Source of the DNA: Sisyra terminalis
Taxonomy: Eukaryota; Arthropoda; Insecta; Neuroptera; Sisyridae
Assembly (NCBI GenBank): GCA_958496175.1
Contig: OY292279.1
Coordinates: 5,580,001 to 5,644,000 of the forward strand
Direction of reading: 5' to 3'
DNA length: 64,000 nt
The position numbers and the translations under genes were made by a program. Within the stretch, counting starts at the first letter, position 1, and every line of letters begins with the position of its first letter. Shown here piece after piece: positions 1 to 11,869 of the stretch. The notes beneath the pieces were generated by a model. The model saw nothing but the letters and a program-made list of their open reading frames with translations. It did no database searches and was not told where the DNA came from.

Positions 1-137
1 ATGAAAAAATCAACGCACAAACGTATTAACCTTATATAAAAAATATTGCTGTTGTAGCTCAGAATGTGTGGGATTTATCATCAATGGTAACTTTTCGTTA
101 TCTTGGATTATGATTTTCGTTCGAAATATTACAAAGA

Positions 138-535
138 ATAATAATTAAATTGTCGGCAATAAGGACGAAGCTTCTTGTGGATATTATTTATTTTATCGTC
201 AACGTTTCGTCAGTCATTACTGACTTCTTCAGGGCTCTATAATGAAAATACATAACATTTAAAAAATAACAACACATTATTGTCAAAATTACAGTTTATA
301 AATTATAATTCATAAGTTTTGGTCCATATAACTCTTAGTTAATTAATGTGTAATCTAACCAAAAAAAAATTATTAAACTTCAATAACAGTATTTAAATAC
401 TAACCAAAATTAAAAATTACTCTACAAATAGCCCTGAAGAAGTCACGAATGAATGATGAAACGTTGGCGATAAATAAATAATATTCTACAAGAAGCTTCG
501 TCCTCATTGCCCACAATTTAATTAGTATATTTTAA
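138..535. repeat. Inverted-repeat element, family B copy 1
   Basis: The two ends are reverse complements. The left arm begins around 138 and reads through GACGAAGCTTCTTG to CTTCTTCAGG near 232. The right arm starts at CCTGAAGAAG (432) and ends with the complement of the left terminus near 535. About 190 bp of AT-rich spacer separates them. Each arm contains the core CTGAAGA-A-stem-GAAA: minus strand 205-232 with stem GTCAG/CTGAC, plus strand 434-461 with stem GTCA/TGAT. No coding capacity is visible. The architecture resembles paired inverted terminal modules of Penelope-like elements; that assignment is inference. Confidence 0.75.
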
Positions 536-540
536 AAAAG

Positions 541-1140
541 ACAAGGACTTAAACAACATGGATTACAAAGTATAATTTGTTCAGTATCTGAAGTCATTTG
601 ATTATTCGATGAATTTTTGGTTGTCCAAATAGTCTAAGGAATTCTTTGCTAAAGATCTGCATTTTTCCGAAAAAATGTCTTATCAGATGAAGATTATTTT
701 CTCGATGATTATGTTAATAAACACGTCTATATGGAGAAGCTAATAAGCCTTTAATTTGTCATTATTTGGTGCGGATTTTGGGTCAACAGAATTATTGGAC
801 CATTTTTATCCAAAATGTACAAGAAGTTACCATTACCGTAAATGACAATCGTTACCATTTGATTTTTGATTACTTTTATTCCCTAAAATTAAAAAGGATA
901 TGCCAGGCAATATAAGGTTTCAACAGGATGGTGCTACTTACCACACATCCATTGTTATAATTTTGTTATAGTTTTCGAGAATCGAATAAAAAATCGAATT
1001 AACAGAATTGGAGACTGTAAAATCAGTCATTGAAGCCATTTGAATGAAATCATTTTAAAATCGTTAGTTACAATATTTGTGCTTATCAAGATTAATAATC
1101 TTTATTAACTTTTGATCTATTTTCATTCATCTCTAGAAAA
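541..1140 (+). pseudogene. Mariner/Tc1-like transposase relic
   Basis: Frameshifted and stop-ridden remains of an IS630/Tc1/mariner-superfamily transposase, a cut-and-paste DNA transposase. Conceptual pieces in different frames include EDYFLDDYVNK (about 685-720), IWCGFWVNRIIGPF (about 765-808) and GNIRFQQDGATYHT (about 905-947). These correspond to the family's D-rich first catalytic block, the WCGFW/GPFF block and the FQQDGA-x-H-T block with the second catalytic Asp. The third acidic residue is not recognisable. Many stops and indels make it inactive. No terminal inverted repeats were identified; the region directly abuts the family B element and its first ~25 bp (CTTAAACAACATGG) recur, inverted, around 5501-6240. 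Confidence 0.65.
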
Positions 1141-1336
1141 TGCATAAAGATATCAACAGTTCACTGATATTCCCCAAGACTAAGTCAAAAAAAAAATCGC
1201 TCCAGCACTAAAAATTTTAGAATTGGTGATAGAAAAGAGCCAGTCAAAAGAAAAATCACGAAAATTATTTTAAACTATACTAGCTTCTTTGAAAGAAATC
1301 AAAATTAACACTGCAAACAAAAGTCAGTTTACTTTA

Positions 1337-1575
1337 TTTTAAGGTCAATTTACTTCAATTCTAGAAAATCCATTACACAAATCCATTGAAGATTATTTCG
1401 TAAATACGTATCTAAGCTGATTTAAATTCACATTTTTAAGCAATTCTTGCATTGTATTCTGCTGATTGTCATGCTCCTTTATAATGGCAATAATCGTATC
1501 GAAAAGTTTGACATCAGAAATCAATCTTCTACCAAAAGTGTTATTTGAAAATCCATTTATTTTGCATAATTATTC
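1337..1575. repeat. Local direct repeat, copy 1 (uninterrupted)
   Basis: This stretch matches a second copy split between 1945-1986 and 3864-4050. Shared landmarks are TTTTAAGGTCA, a tract around GAAAATCCA, TTGAAGAT-ATTTCGTAAATA and ACCAAAAGT-TTATTT. The second copy is interrupted by the minus-strand LINE, so this copy shows the pre-insertion arrangement. No coding signal seen. Confidence 0.7.
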
Positions 1576-1944
1576 AGCATTAGAAATTATATCAATCGCA
1601 TCAAACATGGTGATCAATATTTCAGTGGCATGAATAATTTTTGATTTATAACGAGCATGTGATAAATAATAAATAATAGTCACTACATTAGCGCAACAGT
1701 CTACTGTTCTGTTCCATTAACCTAATCACAAACATATCTTCGAATTTCTTCATAGATGTTCGAATTTGGCCTATACTCGATAAAGCAATTATATGTTTTG
1801 CTATTGATATGCCTTGATTGTGTCCTTATTTTTCTAATATTTTTGCGATATCTTACAAACTCAAGGGTTAATTTGTTGTTATTTAATATTTTAGCAAGAT
1901 AATATTTTAATTTAATAATTGATAAGTATCAATTAATAATATTT
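1576..1944. other. AT-rich stretch, nothing recognised
   Basis: No open frame, RNA gene or repeat boundary could be supported here apart from simple AT-rich sequence between the two halves of the local direct repeat. Confidence 0.5.
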
Positions 1945-1986
1945 TAAGGTCAGTTTACCTCAGTTCTGGAAAATCCAATAGACTAG

Positions 1987-3858
1987 TTTTTTTTTAATTT
2001 TCAAATAAATTGCACAATCTGCATAGGGTTGCAATAAGTGCATTCAATCCATACACAACCACATGTAAGCTCTAGTCCCAGTAGATTAGTGCTGTATAAG
2101 TACAAAAAAATTTAACAATCAATAGCAACAATAATAATAATAGTAATTCTTATAGCAATATCAACAATCATAAAAACAATCAACAGTAGCGATAAGAATA
2201 ATAATAATAGTCTATAATAACAATATCAATGCTAATAATCATGTGAAACATTAATATATAAGTAATATATAAAAATAAAGCTATATAATAAGAAATAATA
2301 ATTTGGCAACAGATAGTTAATAGGAATATTTGTTTAGTTACAAAATCTATCAGGCAAATCTATTACATTCCATTTTTTTAACCTTTTAATTATTTCATTG
2401 TTGTCCAATAAGTTTATTGCAAGATGGTTGGAATGATCGTCTAGTTTTGTCAGGTATTTTTTACTAAGCCTTGGAATTTCCTCTTTTACAGTTGGCATTT
2501 CTGTATCTTCATGTATCTTCATGTATTTTTTTATTGTTTACATACCATGGAGCACCGATTATTTGTCGTAGGGTCCTTGATTGGAATCTTTGTAGGATTT
2601 CAATGTTGGAGTTGGATGCAGTACCCCACAACTGTATCCCATGTGTCCATATGGGTTTGAGGATGACCTTGTACAGAAGAAGTTTGTTTTCTGTTGATAA
2701 TGGTGCATTAGATGCCACTAGCCAGTACATTTTTTTGTATTTTTTATTAAAATGTTCTCGAGTTTTTTTGATTTGCACAGCGCATGTAAGTTTTTGATCT
2801 AAGTGCATTCCGAGATATTTTACCGTGCTCTTTTGCAATAGTTCTGTGCTTTCCATTGTAGCCGGTGGACATATATTTCTGCGCAGTGTAAACATTATGT
2901 GTGTAGATTTTGCGTTGTTTATTTTTATTTTCCACTTTTTTGCCCATTTTTCTACTTTGTCCAGGTTGTTTTGGAGCTTTAACGAAGCTTCATTGGGTTC
3001 ATCTGCTGCGGTTACGATGACTGTGTTATCAGCAAATGTTGCCACTAATGCATCTGTTGTATTTGGCATATCGGCTGTGTAAAGGGAATACAACAGAGGT
3101 CCCAGTACGCTACCTTGGAGAACCCCGGCTGTTATTTTCCTGGAAGTCGTTACTTCCGATTTGTATTTGACTTGAAATATACGGTTTTCCAAGTAGGACG
3201 AGATTATGTTAAAATACTCAGGAAGTTTTTTTTTTTGATTTTGTACAACAGTCCAGGATGCCTCACCTTATCAAATGCCTGTGTCACATCCAGAAAAGCC
3301 GCATGACAGATTTTTTTTCTTTCCTGGGCATAGCGAATAGTTTCAACGATTCTGTGAATTTGCTTTAGTGTTGAGTGACCATTTCTAAAGCCAAATTGGT
3401 GATCTGGTAGGATTTTTTTGTCTTGTATTATTGGGTGTTTTAAGAAGTAATTTTTCATATACTTTGCTTAAGATTGGAAGCAAACTTATTGGTCGGTATG
3501 AACCTACTTCTTGGGGAGGTTTTCCAGGTTTTAGGATCATAATAACCAACGCTATCTTCCATTGCCCTGGGATCTGGGCTGTTCTATTAACGGCATTGAA
3601 AATGTGGGTTAGATAAGCAATTCTTTTTCTCGGTAGTTCTTTTAGTATCTTCTCTGTTATCGAATCATAACTTGGGGCTTTACCTGATTTTAAGGCTTGC
3701 AAAACGGAGTTCACTTCTTTAGGTGACGTATATTTGATTGTTCCAACATTACTCCGTGTGTTTGTGATTTCCTCCATGATGGTGCTTGTATGTTCATCAT
3801 TGTACGACGGAATGTCATGGGGGGGGAGAAAGTTTTTTCCAAGTGCATCGCGAATTAC
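1987..3858 (-). mobile_element. 5'-truncated jockey-like LINE, minus copy
   Basis: A non-LTR retrotransposon inserted on the minus strand. The 3' end has a short A-tail, seen on the plus strand as a T run starting at 1987. It is preceded by an AAC/AAT-rich 3' UTR (about 2100-2300) and a reverse transcriptase relic. The 5' end is truncated near 3858, just upstream of the RT domain. ACTAG occurs at 1982-1986 and 3859-3863, with a slightly longer degenerate match, consistent with a target-site duplication. It landed inside the second copy of a local direct repeat (copy 1 at 1337-1575). A closely similar copy lies on the plus strand at 25221-26412. Confidence 0.85.
2334..3850 (-). pseudogene. LINE reverse transcriptase (jockey clade), broken
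   Basis: Reverse transcriptase of a jockey-type LINE, which would copy its RNA into DNA at a nicked target. Reading the minus strand: an endonuclease-RT linker (about 3850-3750); an N-terminal RT block with LKSGKAPSYDSI and YRPISLLPILSKVYEKLL (about 3690-3440); then DHQFGFRNGHST and FLDVTQAFDKVRH (about 3410-3250), the latter holding the first catalytic Asp; then LQGSVLGPLLYSLYTADMP and the FADD-type catalytic block (about 3120-3010); and the thumb and C-terminal region to a stop at 2334. At least two frameshifts separate these pieces. The catalytic FADD reads FADN in this copy, and the usual IPQGS reads VLQGS. It is therefore inactive. A short tandem duplication of CATGAAGATA near 2510-2530 causes another frame break. 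Confidence 0.9.
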
Positions 3859-3863
3859 ACTAG

Positions 3864-4050
3864 TTGAAGATATTTTCGTAAATAGTTATCTTAGCTGATT
3901 TAAGTTCTCATTTTTAGACAATTCTTGCATTGCATTCTGCTGATTTTCATGATCCTTTATAAAGGCAATAATAGTTTCGGAAAACTCAACATCAGAGTTC
4001 AATCTTTTACCAAAAGTATTATTTAAAAATCCAACTATTTTGCCCAATGA
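3864..4050. repeat. Local direct repeat, copy 2 (right half)
   Basis: Continues the copy that begins at 1945-1986 on the other side of the LINE. It matches 1385-1575 closely: the TTTCGTAAATA, CAATTCTTGCATTG and ACCAAAAGT blocks occur in the same order. Confidence 0.7.
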
Positions 4051-5500
4051 TTTTACCATAAGTAGAAGCTAGTTGTTCAGAAAATTATGTAAAAAATAAT
4101 ATTTTTTCATTAGCAATGTATAATTTGAACAGCCTAATATACTTTAAGTACAAATCGTAATGTAATTGATATTTTTAGTAGATAGTTCATAGTTTATGTG
4201 TAGGTTTACATATTTTGTTGACAATTACAAGTATAGGAACGAATTTATGGTGATAGATAATGCAAGAGTACACAGATGTTAATGAAGGTTTTGGTAAAAA
4301 TTGATATATATGCAATATGCATGCACGTATCCGGAATTGATTTTTATTTTTTTAAACTATGTTCCTCCAATTCAACCATTTTGTAACTTTAACATGTAAT
4401 AGCTAACTAATTAACATCTAAGATACATTTTTGTGGTAGGTGTTACTTTTGAGGTTGTTAAACAAAACCACCCCCAAAAAATATACTTCTTATTTTTTAC
4501 AGTTTTTAATATTGCATAAATTCATTTAAAAAATATATTATAAGTAGTTTATTGATAGTCAAGTAAAGTTTCAATTTCATGAAGATATCTTCAATAGGTA
4601 CGGAGGAAAAAATAATTTACTTTAAGGATTGTCATCCCCATTATTCCCTTACTATAGAAGTAAGGGGTGTGAGATTAAGTGGTTTGTTATCTTAGATAAA
4701 AAAAAATAATGAAAATAAAGACAGATTTCTTCAGCAGACGTGAATCCAATTTTCAAATGCTTAATTTTGTTTGTTATGTAGTTTTGATATGTTAGTTTAA
4801 ATTTTATGCACAAATAAAACGGATTCTTTTACAAAAAAATTCCTATCAATTGGAAAAAAATTAAATTCAAACATTAAATTTTTGATGACTAATCGATACA
4901 GAAAAAAATAAAGAATGATTGAAATCTAATCAACAATTTTAAATCCAAAAAGCACTAAATTTTACGTACAATTAATAACATCTATATTCATTAAATTTAT
5001 ATTTCTCTTTATCAAAAAGATATCCTAAATAAAGAACACTATAAGCTCAAATAACGATTGGCCTTAATAGAAAACTAATAAGGAAAGCTCATCAAGAGAA
5101 TTGTTTATCCCAAGAAAATAATCTCCCACCGAAATTGCCCTTTTGCTATAAGGGTTATTGTTCGTGAACGGGGATTTGTTTTGGGCAGGTCAATCGCTTT
5201 AATATTAATATCCGACTAAAACTATTAATTTTGGGATGTAATTAAAAATTAAATTATGTAGAAAACTTCAAAAGCTTGACCAACCGAAAATGGGAAAGAT
5301 AGGGAAAATTAATTAGTAAACAAAGTTTATGTTCTTGAAAAATTAATGTGAAAACTTTCAAAACTCACAAAGGGATAATTAGATTGGATAAAAAAATGGT
5401 TTTTTGATAAAAAAAAGTTATATAATTAGAAAATAATAAGGGTAGATGATTAAAATTTAGTCAAAAAAAAAAATATGGCACCAGAATATAATTATAAATA
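4051..5500. other. AT-rich stretch, nothing recognised
   Basis: No convincing coding frame, splice-flanked exon, RNA gene or repeat boundary found on either strand. Confidence 0.5.
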
Positions 5501-5514
5501 TCCATGTTGTTTAA

Positions 5515-6223
5515 GGGTGGATCACCGTCAGAACGTAAAAAAAATGACTTTTTTAAAACTGCTGCCATTTTTTTTTTAGAGATATTAAAAAACGGTCTTC
5601 GACATATAAAAGTTGAAGTTTTGAACTATTTTTTTTTATTTGCCCCGATATGTCCCCCCCCCCCTGCCCCTTTTACAGCGCTTTGAAAAAGGGTCCTCAA
5701 ATATGAGGAGGCAAACGGGAGACAAGTTTTCCCGGAAACCAGAATTCGGATCATGATTTTCCAAAGAATGGAGGTTTTGGTAATGCGTCTTCTTGGTACC
5801 AAACCTCGAAAATCCAAAAAAAGTTGAAAATTCACAAAATGGCGCGACTTTGAAAAAAATTTTAAAAAACGACCTTTTTTGGATCTTTCCCCCTCTCCCA
5901 CTTTGAGGGGGGGAGGTTTGGCCAATTTCAGAGGTTCAGTACCAAGAAGACGTGTTGAACTATAATACTCTCCAGTTTCAAGTCAATCCGTCGGATAGTT
6001 TCTGAGAAATCTTGTCTCCCAGTTTTAAAAAGTTGATTTCGAGAAAAACACATTTAAAGTTTTTTTAAAGATATTTTTTTATGTTATTATCAATTTATTC
6101 AATTTTTATCAGTGAAAATACATAAGTCAGCTATTCTAATCCTTTCAACACGTTATTCTGGTTGTTATAAGAAGACATTTATGAAAAAAAAAATCGATTT
6201 TTTTTTCTGACGGTGATCCACCC
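5515..6223. mobile_element. TTAA-target inverted-repeat element (non-autonomous)
   Basis: A 709 bp element with terminal inverted repeats GGGTGGATCACCGTCAGAA at both ends. It is flanked by TTAA at 5511-5514 and 6224-6227. The flanks joined without the element read GTTGTTTAAGTCC, which is the reverse complement of the uninterrupted sequence near 546-560. That gives an internal empty-site comparison supporting TTAA as the target duplication. TTAA targets are typical of piggyBac-like transposons, but the termini start with GGG rather than the usual CCC, so the superfamily is uncertain. The interior has C-rich and G-rich tracts and no transposase. Confidence 0.8.
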
Positions 6224-6244
6224 TTAAGTCCTTGTCTTTTTAAA

Positions 6245-6665
6245 TATAATAATAAAATTGTGGGCAATAAGAATGAAGCTTCTTGGTGAATATTATTTAT
6301 TTTATCGCCAACGTTTCGTTAGCCATTTTTGACTTCTTCAGGACTCAAAATTTACAAATTACTCCACAAATTTCATAAAAATAAGCTGTAAAATGACCCA
6401 ACTAGTAAAACAACAGGCCAAGAATACAAATTGGTATGGATAAATAATTTTTAAACATTTTTTTTTTATTAATACCAAATTGTATGCTTGGTCTGTTGTT
6501 TTACCAGTTGGGTCATTTTGCAGCCTAATTTTATGACATTTGTGGAGTAATTTTTAAATTTTGAGTCCTGAAGAAGTCAAAAATGGCTGACGAAACGTTG
6601 GCGATAAAATAAATAATATTCTTCAAGAAGCTTCGTCCTTATGGCCCACAATTTGATTATTATAT
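6245..6665. repeat. Inverted-repeat element, family B copy 2
   Basis: Same organisation as the copy at 138-535: outer ends AAATTGTGGGC and its complement, and inner arms ending in CCTGAAGAAGTC. The arms extend further inward here, for about 70 bp, through TGAGTCCTGAAG and GTGGAGTAATTT. Core motifs lie at 6314-6341 (minus; stem GTCA/TAAC with one mismatch) and 6568-6595 (plus; stem GTCA/TGAC). The TTAA element at 5515-6223 is inserted in its left flank. Confidence 0.75.
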
Positions 6666-7740
6666 AATTATAAACTTGAAAAAAAATTAAATGCTTTGAA
6701 GCTTTTACACAAATATCTCCGTTAAAATTTATGAAGAAGTTCCTAACTTAAAAAACATAATTTTCAATAATTGTGCCATAAAACCTTCAACAATTGCATT
6801 TTTTCTTTAGAAAAATGCACTTTTCTTTCACCCTTTTCACAAAGTCTCATTTTACGATGCACCTATATGTCTAAAAAGTTATTACAAAGCTTTACAGAGG
6901 CAATCTTATTTTCTATTTGGTCTGCGGTGGCTAAAGGTTTCTAGTTATAAATTTCGCCAAGTCTTTGTTTCAATTTTTGGAACAATGCCAATGCTGATTT
7001 CAGACGCTAATGCCAAATATATGAAATGCATGAAAGGAAATGTGAACACTCATAAATTTGCTTCATTCAACTGAAAAACTATCGTCACTTATGCAGCTTT
7101 TTTGCATTGTTTGTCAAACAATCCAATTTCTTCATTCCCTTATACATTTTGATTAAGTAATATATGAAATATTTAGCTTTTATTTCGTGGGAAATTTCAA
7201 TAGGGAAAAAGAAAACATTGACCTACTTGTACATTTAAATTCATTTCATCCACAATGGTAAAAACTTAATTTTCAAAAAGCGACCACAGAAAACTACTGA
7301 ACCGATTACGGCAAATGCTTTTGAGAAATCCTTCGGGAATCTTATTTGTTCCTTTCCAAACCCATAAACGGTGTGCGTATATTCGTTCAAGCACAAATGA
7401 ATTAGTCTAAAAGCAAAACCCACGATAAGAATGTGCGTAATTTTATAGACAGGGATTATAAATACAACGCTTTTATAAAGAGCATAACTTCCGCTATTCG
7501 AATTTTCCGGTTTTATCAAACGATTTTCAAACGCACATCGGCCGATTTCCCTAAGTTATTGATTAAATATTTTGTTTTTGACGAATTTCGTACAATATTC
7601 AATAGACAATATGAAATTTGCATAAATTCCCCTTGTACATTGTTGATTGAAGCGTCTTATTCAAATTATTTGTGAGATTGTTACTAATCTTAAAATTGGT
7701 ATTTGATCCTTAAACTTAAGCTGTTGTTGATGGATTGGAT
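6666..7740. other. No feature recognised
   Basis: A more complex, less repetitive stretch. Short overlapping frames on both strands around 7240-7675 show no family resemblance and no splice logic, so no gene is called. Confidence 0.45.
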
Positions 7741-7752
7741 ATTGATGTAAAC

Positions 7753-9523
7753 AAGACTGATTCAAAAAATATGACGATTTTTTTTTTCTTAATTATATCG
7801 AAAATATTGTTGGAAATGGCAAAAAAAATCCTGTGAAAGTTTAAGCTCTTAATATTAATATTAAGAGGTGTCGCGTCGCAAATTTCGATTTTCCATTTAA
7901 ATAACATGGGAACAATATTCTCTTGCACTTTGGAATTTTATAGCTCACGTTGGTGACAATATTTCGGAATGACCAAGGTATATTCTTGTAGACAATCAAA
8001 CAATCTACAAAAAAGGTCAATATCAAGTTTTTGGTATATTAATTATTTCAAAAGTTATTCGAGGCCAAAGTTGAACTAAAGAAATTTTAATATTTTTTCA
8101 ATTTTTTGACGCAACCATCCATTTTATGGGAAAATTTTATACGACATTTTTTGTAAAGCCCTTTTTTTTCTATAACTCACCTCTTTAAAAGTTTTTTGAT
8201 ATTTTTCACAGGTCCTAAGTTATTTGCATTAAACTGAAAATATTCGTAATTTTATTGTTTTAAATTAATAATATTACCTGAATTATTATATTTTAAACAA
8301 TTTTTTTTTTTTACTTAGAACCTGTAAAAAATATCAAAAACTTTTAAAAAGATAAGTTGTAGAAAAAAAAGTGCTCAACAAAAAATATCTTATCAAATTT
8401 TATCATAAAATTGATGGTTGTGTCAAAAAATTGAAAAATATTAAAATTTTTCTTTAGTTCAACTTTGACCTCAAATAACATTTAAATAAATAAATATATC
8501 AAAAACTTTTTTAAAGCCTTTTTTGTAGATCGTTCAATTTTCTACAAGAATATACCTTGGTCATTCCGAAATATTGTCACCAACGTGAGCTATAAAATTC
8601 CAAAGTGCAAGAGAATATTATTCCCATGTTATTTATATGGAAAATCGAAGTTTGCGATGCGGCATCTCTTAATATTAATATAAAGAGCTTAAACTTTCAT
8701 CCTACGATTACAAATCTTACAACGATCTACATAAAAGGTCTCTTACCAAGTTTTTGATATATTTATTCCTTCCAAAGTTATTCGAGATCAAAGTTGAATT
8801 AAAGAGAAATTTAAATATTTTTTCAATTTTTTGACGAATCATCAATTTTATGAGAAAATTTTATAAGACATTTTTTATACAGCACTTTTTTTCTATACCT
8901 TTTCTCGATAAAAGTTTTTGACATTTTTCACAGGTCCTAATTTATTTAATTAAAATTAAAAAAAATTATGTTAAAAATATAATAATTCAGGGAATATTAT
9001 TAATTTCAAACAATAAAATTACGAATATTTTCAATTTAATGCAAATATGGTAACTAAGGACCTGTAAGTAATATCAAAAACTTTTATAGAGGCATGTTAT
9101 AGAAAAAAAGTGCTCTACAAAAAATTTTCTATAAAATTTTCTCATAAAATTGATGGTTGCGTCTAAAAAGTGAAAAAATATTAAAATTTCTCTTTAGTTC
9201 AACTTTGACCTCGAATAACTTTTGAAGGAAGAAATATATCAAAAACTCGTATAAGATCGTTTTTGTAGATCGTTCAATTTTCTACAAGAATATACCTTGG
9301 TCATTCCTAAATATTGTCACTAACGTGAGCTATAAAATTCCAAAAGCACAAGAGAATATTATTCCCATGTTATTTACATGAAAAATCGAAATTTGCGATT
9401 CGGCACCTCCTAATATTAAAATTAAGAGCTTAAACTTTCACAGGATATTTTTTTGTAATTCCCAACAATATTTTCGATATAATTAAGAAAAAAAAATCAT
9501 ATTTTTTGTTTTGAATCAGTCTA
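7753..9523. mobile_element. Family A long-arm hairpin element, double hairpin
   Basis: The ends are AAGACTGATTCAAAA on the left and its near complement TTTTGAATCAGTCTA on the right. Putative 8 bp target duplications are ATGTAAAC (7745-7752) and ATGTTCAC (9524-9531), 6 of 8 matching. Other family A copies are ~1 kb with two ~480 bp arms. This one is 1.77 kb because it has a right arm followed by a second left-arm segment (about 8700-8950) and a second right arm: arm, anti-arm, partial arm, anti-arm. No coding capacity is visible. Confidence 0.75.
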
Positions 9524-10910
9524 ATGTTCACCCTTGGTAATTCGTACCAAGTATAGCCAATTTCCGCCCTCAACAATTGGACTTAATTAACAATTAATCC
9601 ATTTGTACTCGTCAAATATATTCAGTTGCAAATGACCGAATATATCCTTGATATTTGCATTTGTGGTTAAATTTCGAAGAAAATGTGAGCAATTTATGAT
9701 GTTTAACTTTCAATTTTGTGTAAATCAAAAAAATTTCAATACTTTGTGATGTTTTCTTGGTAAATTAAGGTTAATCAACTTTCCAAACTATTAACAAAAA
9801 ACTTTGTTACTCAAAAATTAATTTTCAAATTTCTATATTTTTTTTTTTAATTTCAAATATAATTCATCATATAACCAATAGATTACTCCATTTATTTTTG
9901 AGCTAAATTAATAATGAAACTTTTGGATGGTGGATGGTTTGAATATTTTCAATAAAGCAATTCGAAAATTAAATATTATCATCCGATATGATCAAATTTC
10001 TCTATTAACACAATTTTCCATTTAATGAAGGGCGGAATTCTGCGACCAAAGTTTCTTGACCCTTGCAAAATATTCATCATAAACCCTATCCGTCCCCAAG
10101 GACATTTTTACATCGGCTTTCATCTAATATCTTTGTGACTTTATAACATTGCACATAAAAATATAAATCCTTATCTGCCCCGTCCTTTTTTTGATATGAC
10201 TGAATATTTTTACGATTTGTTTTCCGTAAAATTATTCGACATAAACTTTGTCATTTTTGTAAGGGTTTTTTTTTAAGTGGCTGTACTGTAAATTTTAGCT
10301 GTACAATTAAAAAAAGCTTGCATAAAACCATAAGATATTAGATGTTAAAATGCAGTATAATTTTTTAAAAAATAAAAATAAAATTGAAGAAAAAGTCTTA
10401 AATTTCTTTGGTATAATACCAAACAAATTATGGCTCGTGGAATATTAATTATGGAGGAAGTAGTCGGTAGTATAATAAGTAAGCTAACAATAATAATCTT
10501 ATAAATCATCCATTGTAATTAGTTGATGCTTACGAAACATTGTTCAATAGAAAAATGATAATAGAAGTATCAAATAACAATTTTCTTGGAAAATTTCTAT
10601 TCCAGTCAGTGCAGGGCAACAGTGTTAGTGGAAAAACTGTACTTGAAGGTAAAACACAGCTATAATAAAACGAATTTAATGTTGCAGTATCATCATTGCA
10701 ATATATCTTATAAAATATGTTATAAATTAAACATGAAAATCCAAGTAAATTGGATTTTAAATTGCACTTTTATTGGTTGATTTCTTCAAATTTTTTTTTC
10801 TTTACATAAATATTCATTTGGATTTTGACGATTAAAACTATTTTATTGTTCCTGAGTTACAATAATAAATTAATGAATAATAATAAATATCCTATGAATC
10901 AATTTCTTTG
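9524..10910. other. No feature recognised
   Basis: AT-rich sequence without a supported frame or repeat. A short frame near 10586-10780 has no recognisable motif and is not called. Confidence 0.45.
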
Positions 10911-11330
10911 TTATGACGCATTTCAACAGTTCTTGGCTGTCATCATCAGGTAATGATTATTTTGTCAGTCAACAAATTTCATATAGGTTGTTTGTTTTAT
11001 ATAATTTGTCGTTAAGGATGCTATTTGGATGTAGTTTGTAGGCTTTATATAATTCTTCAAGGATGCTCATATGTGATCCTTTCTTGCAAATATGTAGTGG
11101 GTTAAAATTTGTTTCGAAATTTAAGCATTGATGATTTTTGTCAAAAAGGTGTTTTGTAAAATTTACAGTTGTTGTAGGAAAGATTATACTGGAACTCACT
11201 TTGGAGGAGTAAAATCGTGGAATTAAAATTGGTGAAAAGCGATTTTCCAACCTTTGATTTGTAGACGATACAATCATAAATGCGATCAGTGAAAGAAAGT
11301 TATTGGACTTCATTCGAAGACTTCAAATCG
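10911..11330 (-). pseudogene. Penelope-like element, 3'-terminal fragment
   Basis: Minus-strand fragment of the C-terminal end of a Penelope-like retroelement protein. It contains VNFTKHLFDKNHQ, NFETNFNPLHICKKGSHM and a tail of the form LNDKLYKTNNLYEI, all shared with the longer minus copy and with the plus copy at 14262-15230. Its 3' end carries the core CTGATGA-T-GACAG-loop-CTGTT-GAAA at 10921-10949. The YIG half of the endonuclease domain is damaged here. It is probably a separate, truncated insertion next to the larger copy. Confidence 0.7.
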
Positions 11331-11869
11331 CAAATCAAAATTTCGTTTTAAAAACAATAAAACCAATGATTGTTGATCGTAATAATAATCAAAATTAGAG
11401 TAAGAAAGTAAGTTGCCAAAATTTGATAAGAAAAAAAATTTATGAGTCTCAGTTTATGGATCTTTATTAAAACCGAAAGTCTTAATTTTGCGAAGAAAAA
11501 TAAGCCTTTCAAAATCAACGATCTTCATCCTCAAAAGTAAATTTTAAATTGAAAAATATTAATTCCGGATTATTATTAAGAGTTACAAAGAAAAGTCATT
11601 TAAATAACAATCATTTTTTTGCGATATATGAATTTCAAATCGAAAGAAATATCGTTCCAAATGTTCTGTACTCAGAAGTCACTTTAAACGAGAAATACTA
11701 AGCGTACTTTGTACAAATCATGGCACTGTAGATGTTTGAATGGCGCAGGATGCATGGACCAATCATAACACACCGTACAAAATTCAATCTTTAATTCGAC
11801 CAATCAGTGAACTTGTTACTTAAACTTTATTGATTTTAACCAATGACATGTTTCTTGTATCTTTAAGTT
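11331..11869. other. Unassigned sequence between Penelope-like fragments
   Basis: May be divergent untranslated sequence of the flanking Penelope-like copies. No frame or boundary could be supported. Confidence 0.35.

Noticed and set aside
7241..7675. Overlapping frames of 80-92 codons on both strands
   Set aside because: No motif, no splice context and antisense to each other; the composition looks noncoding.
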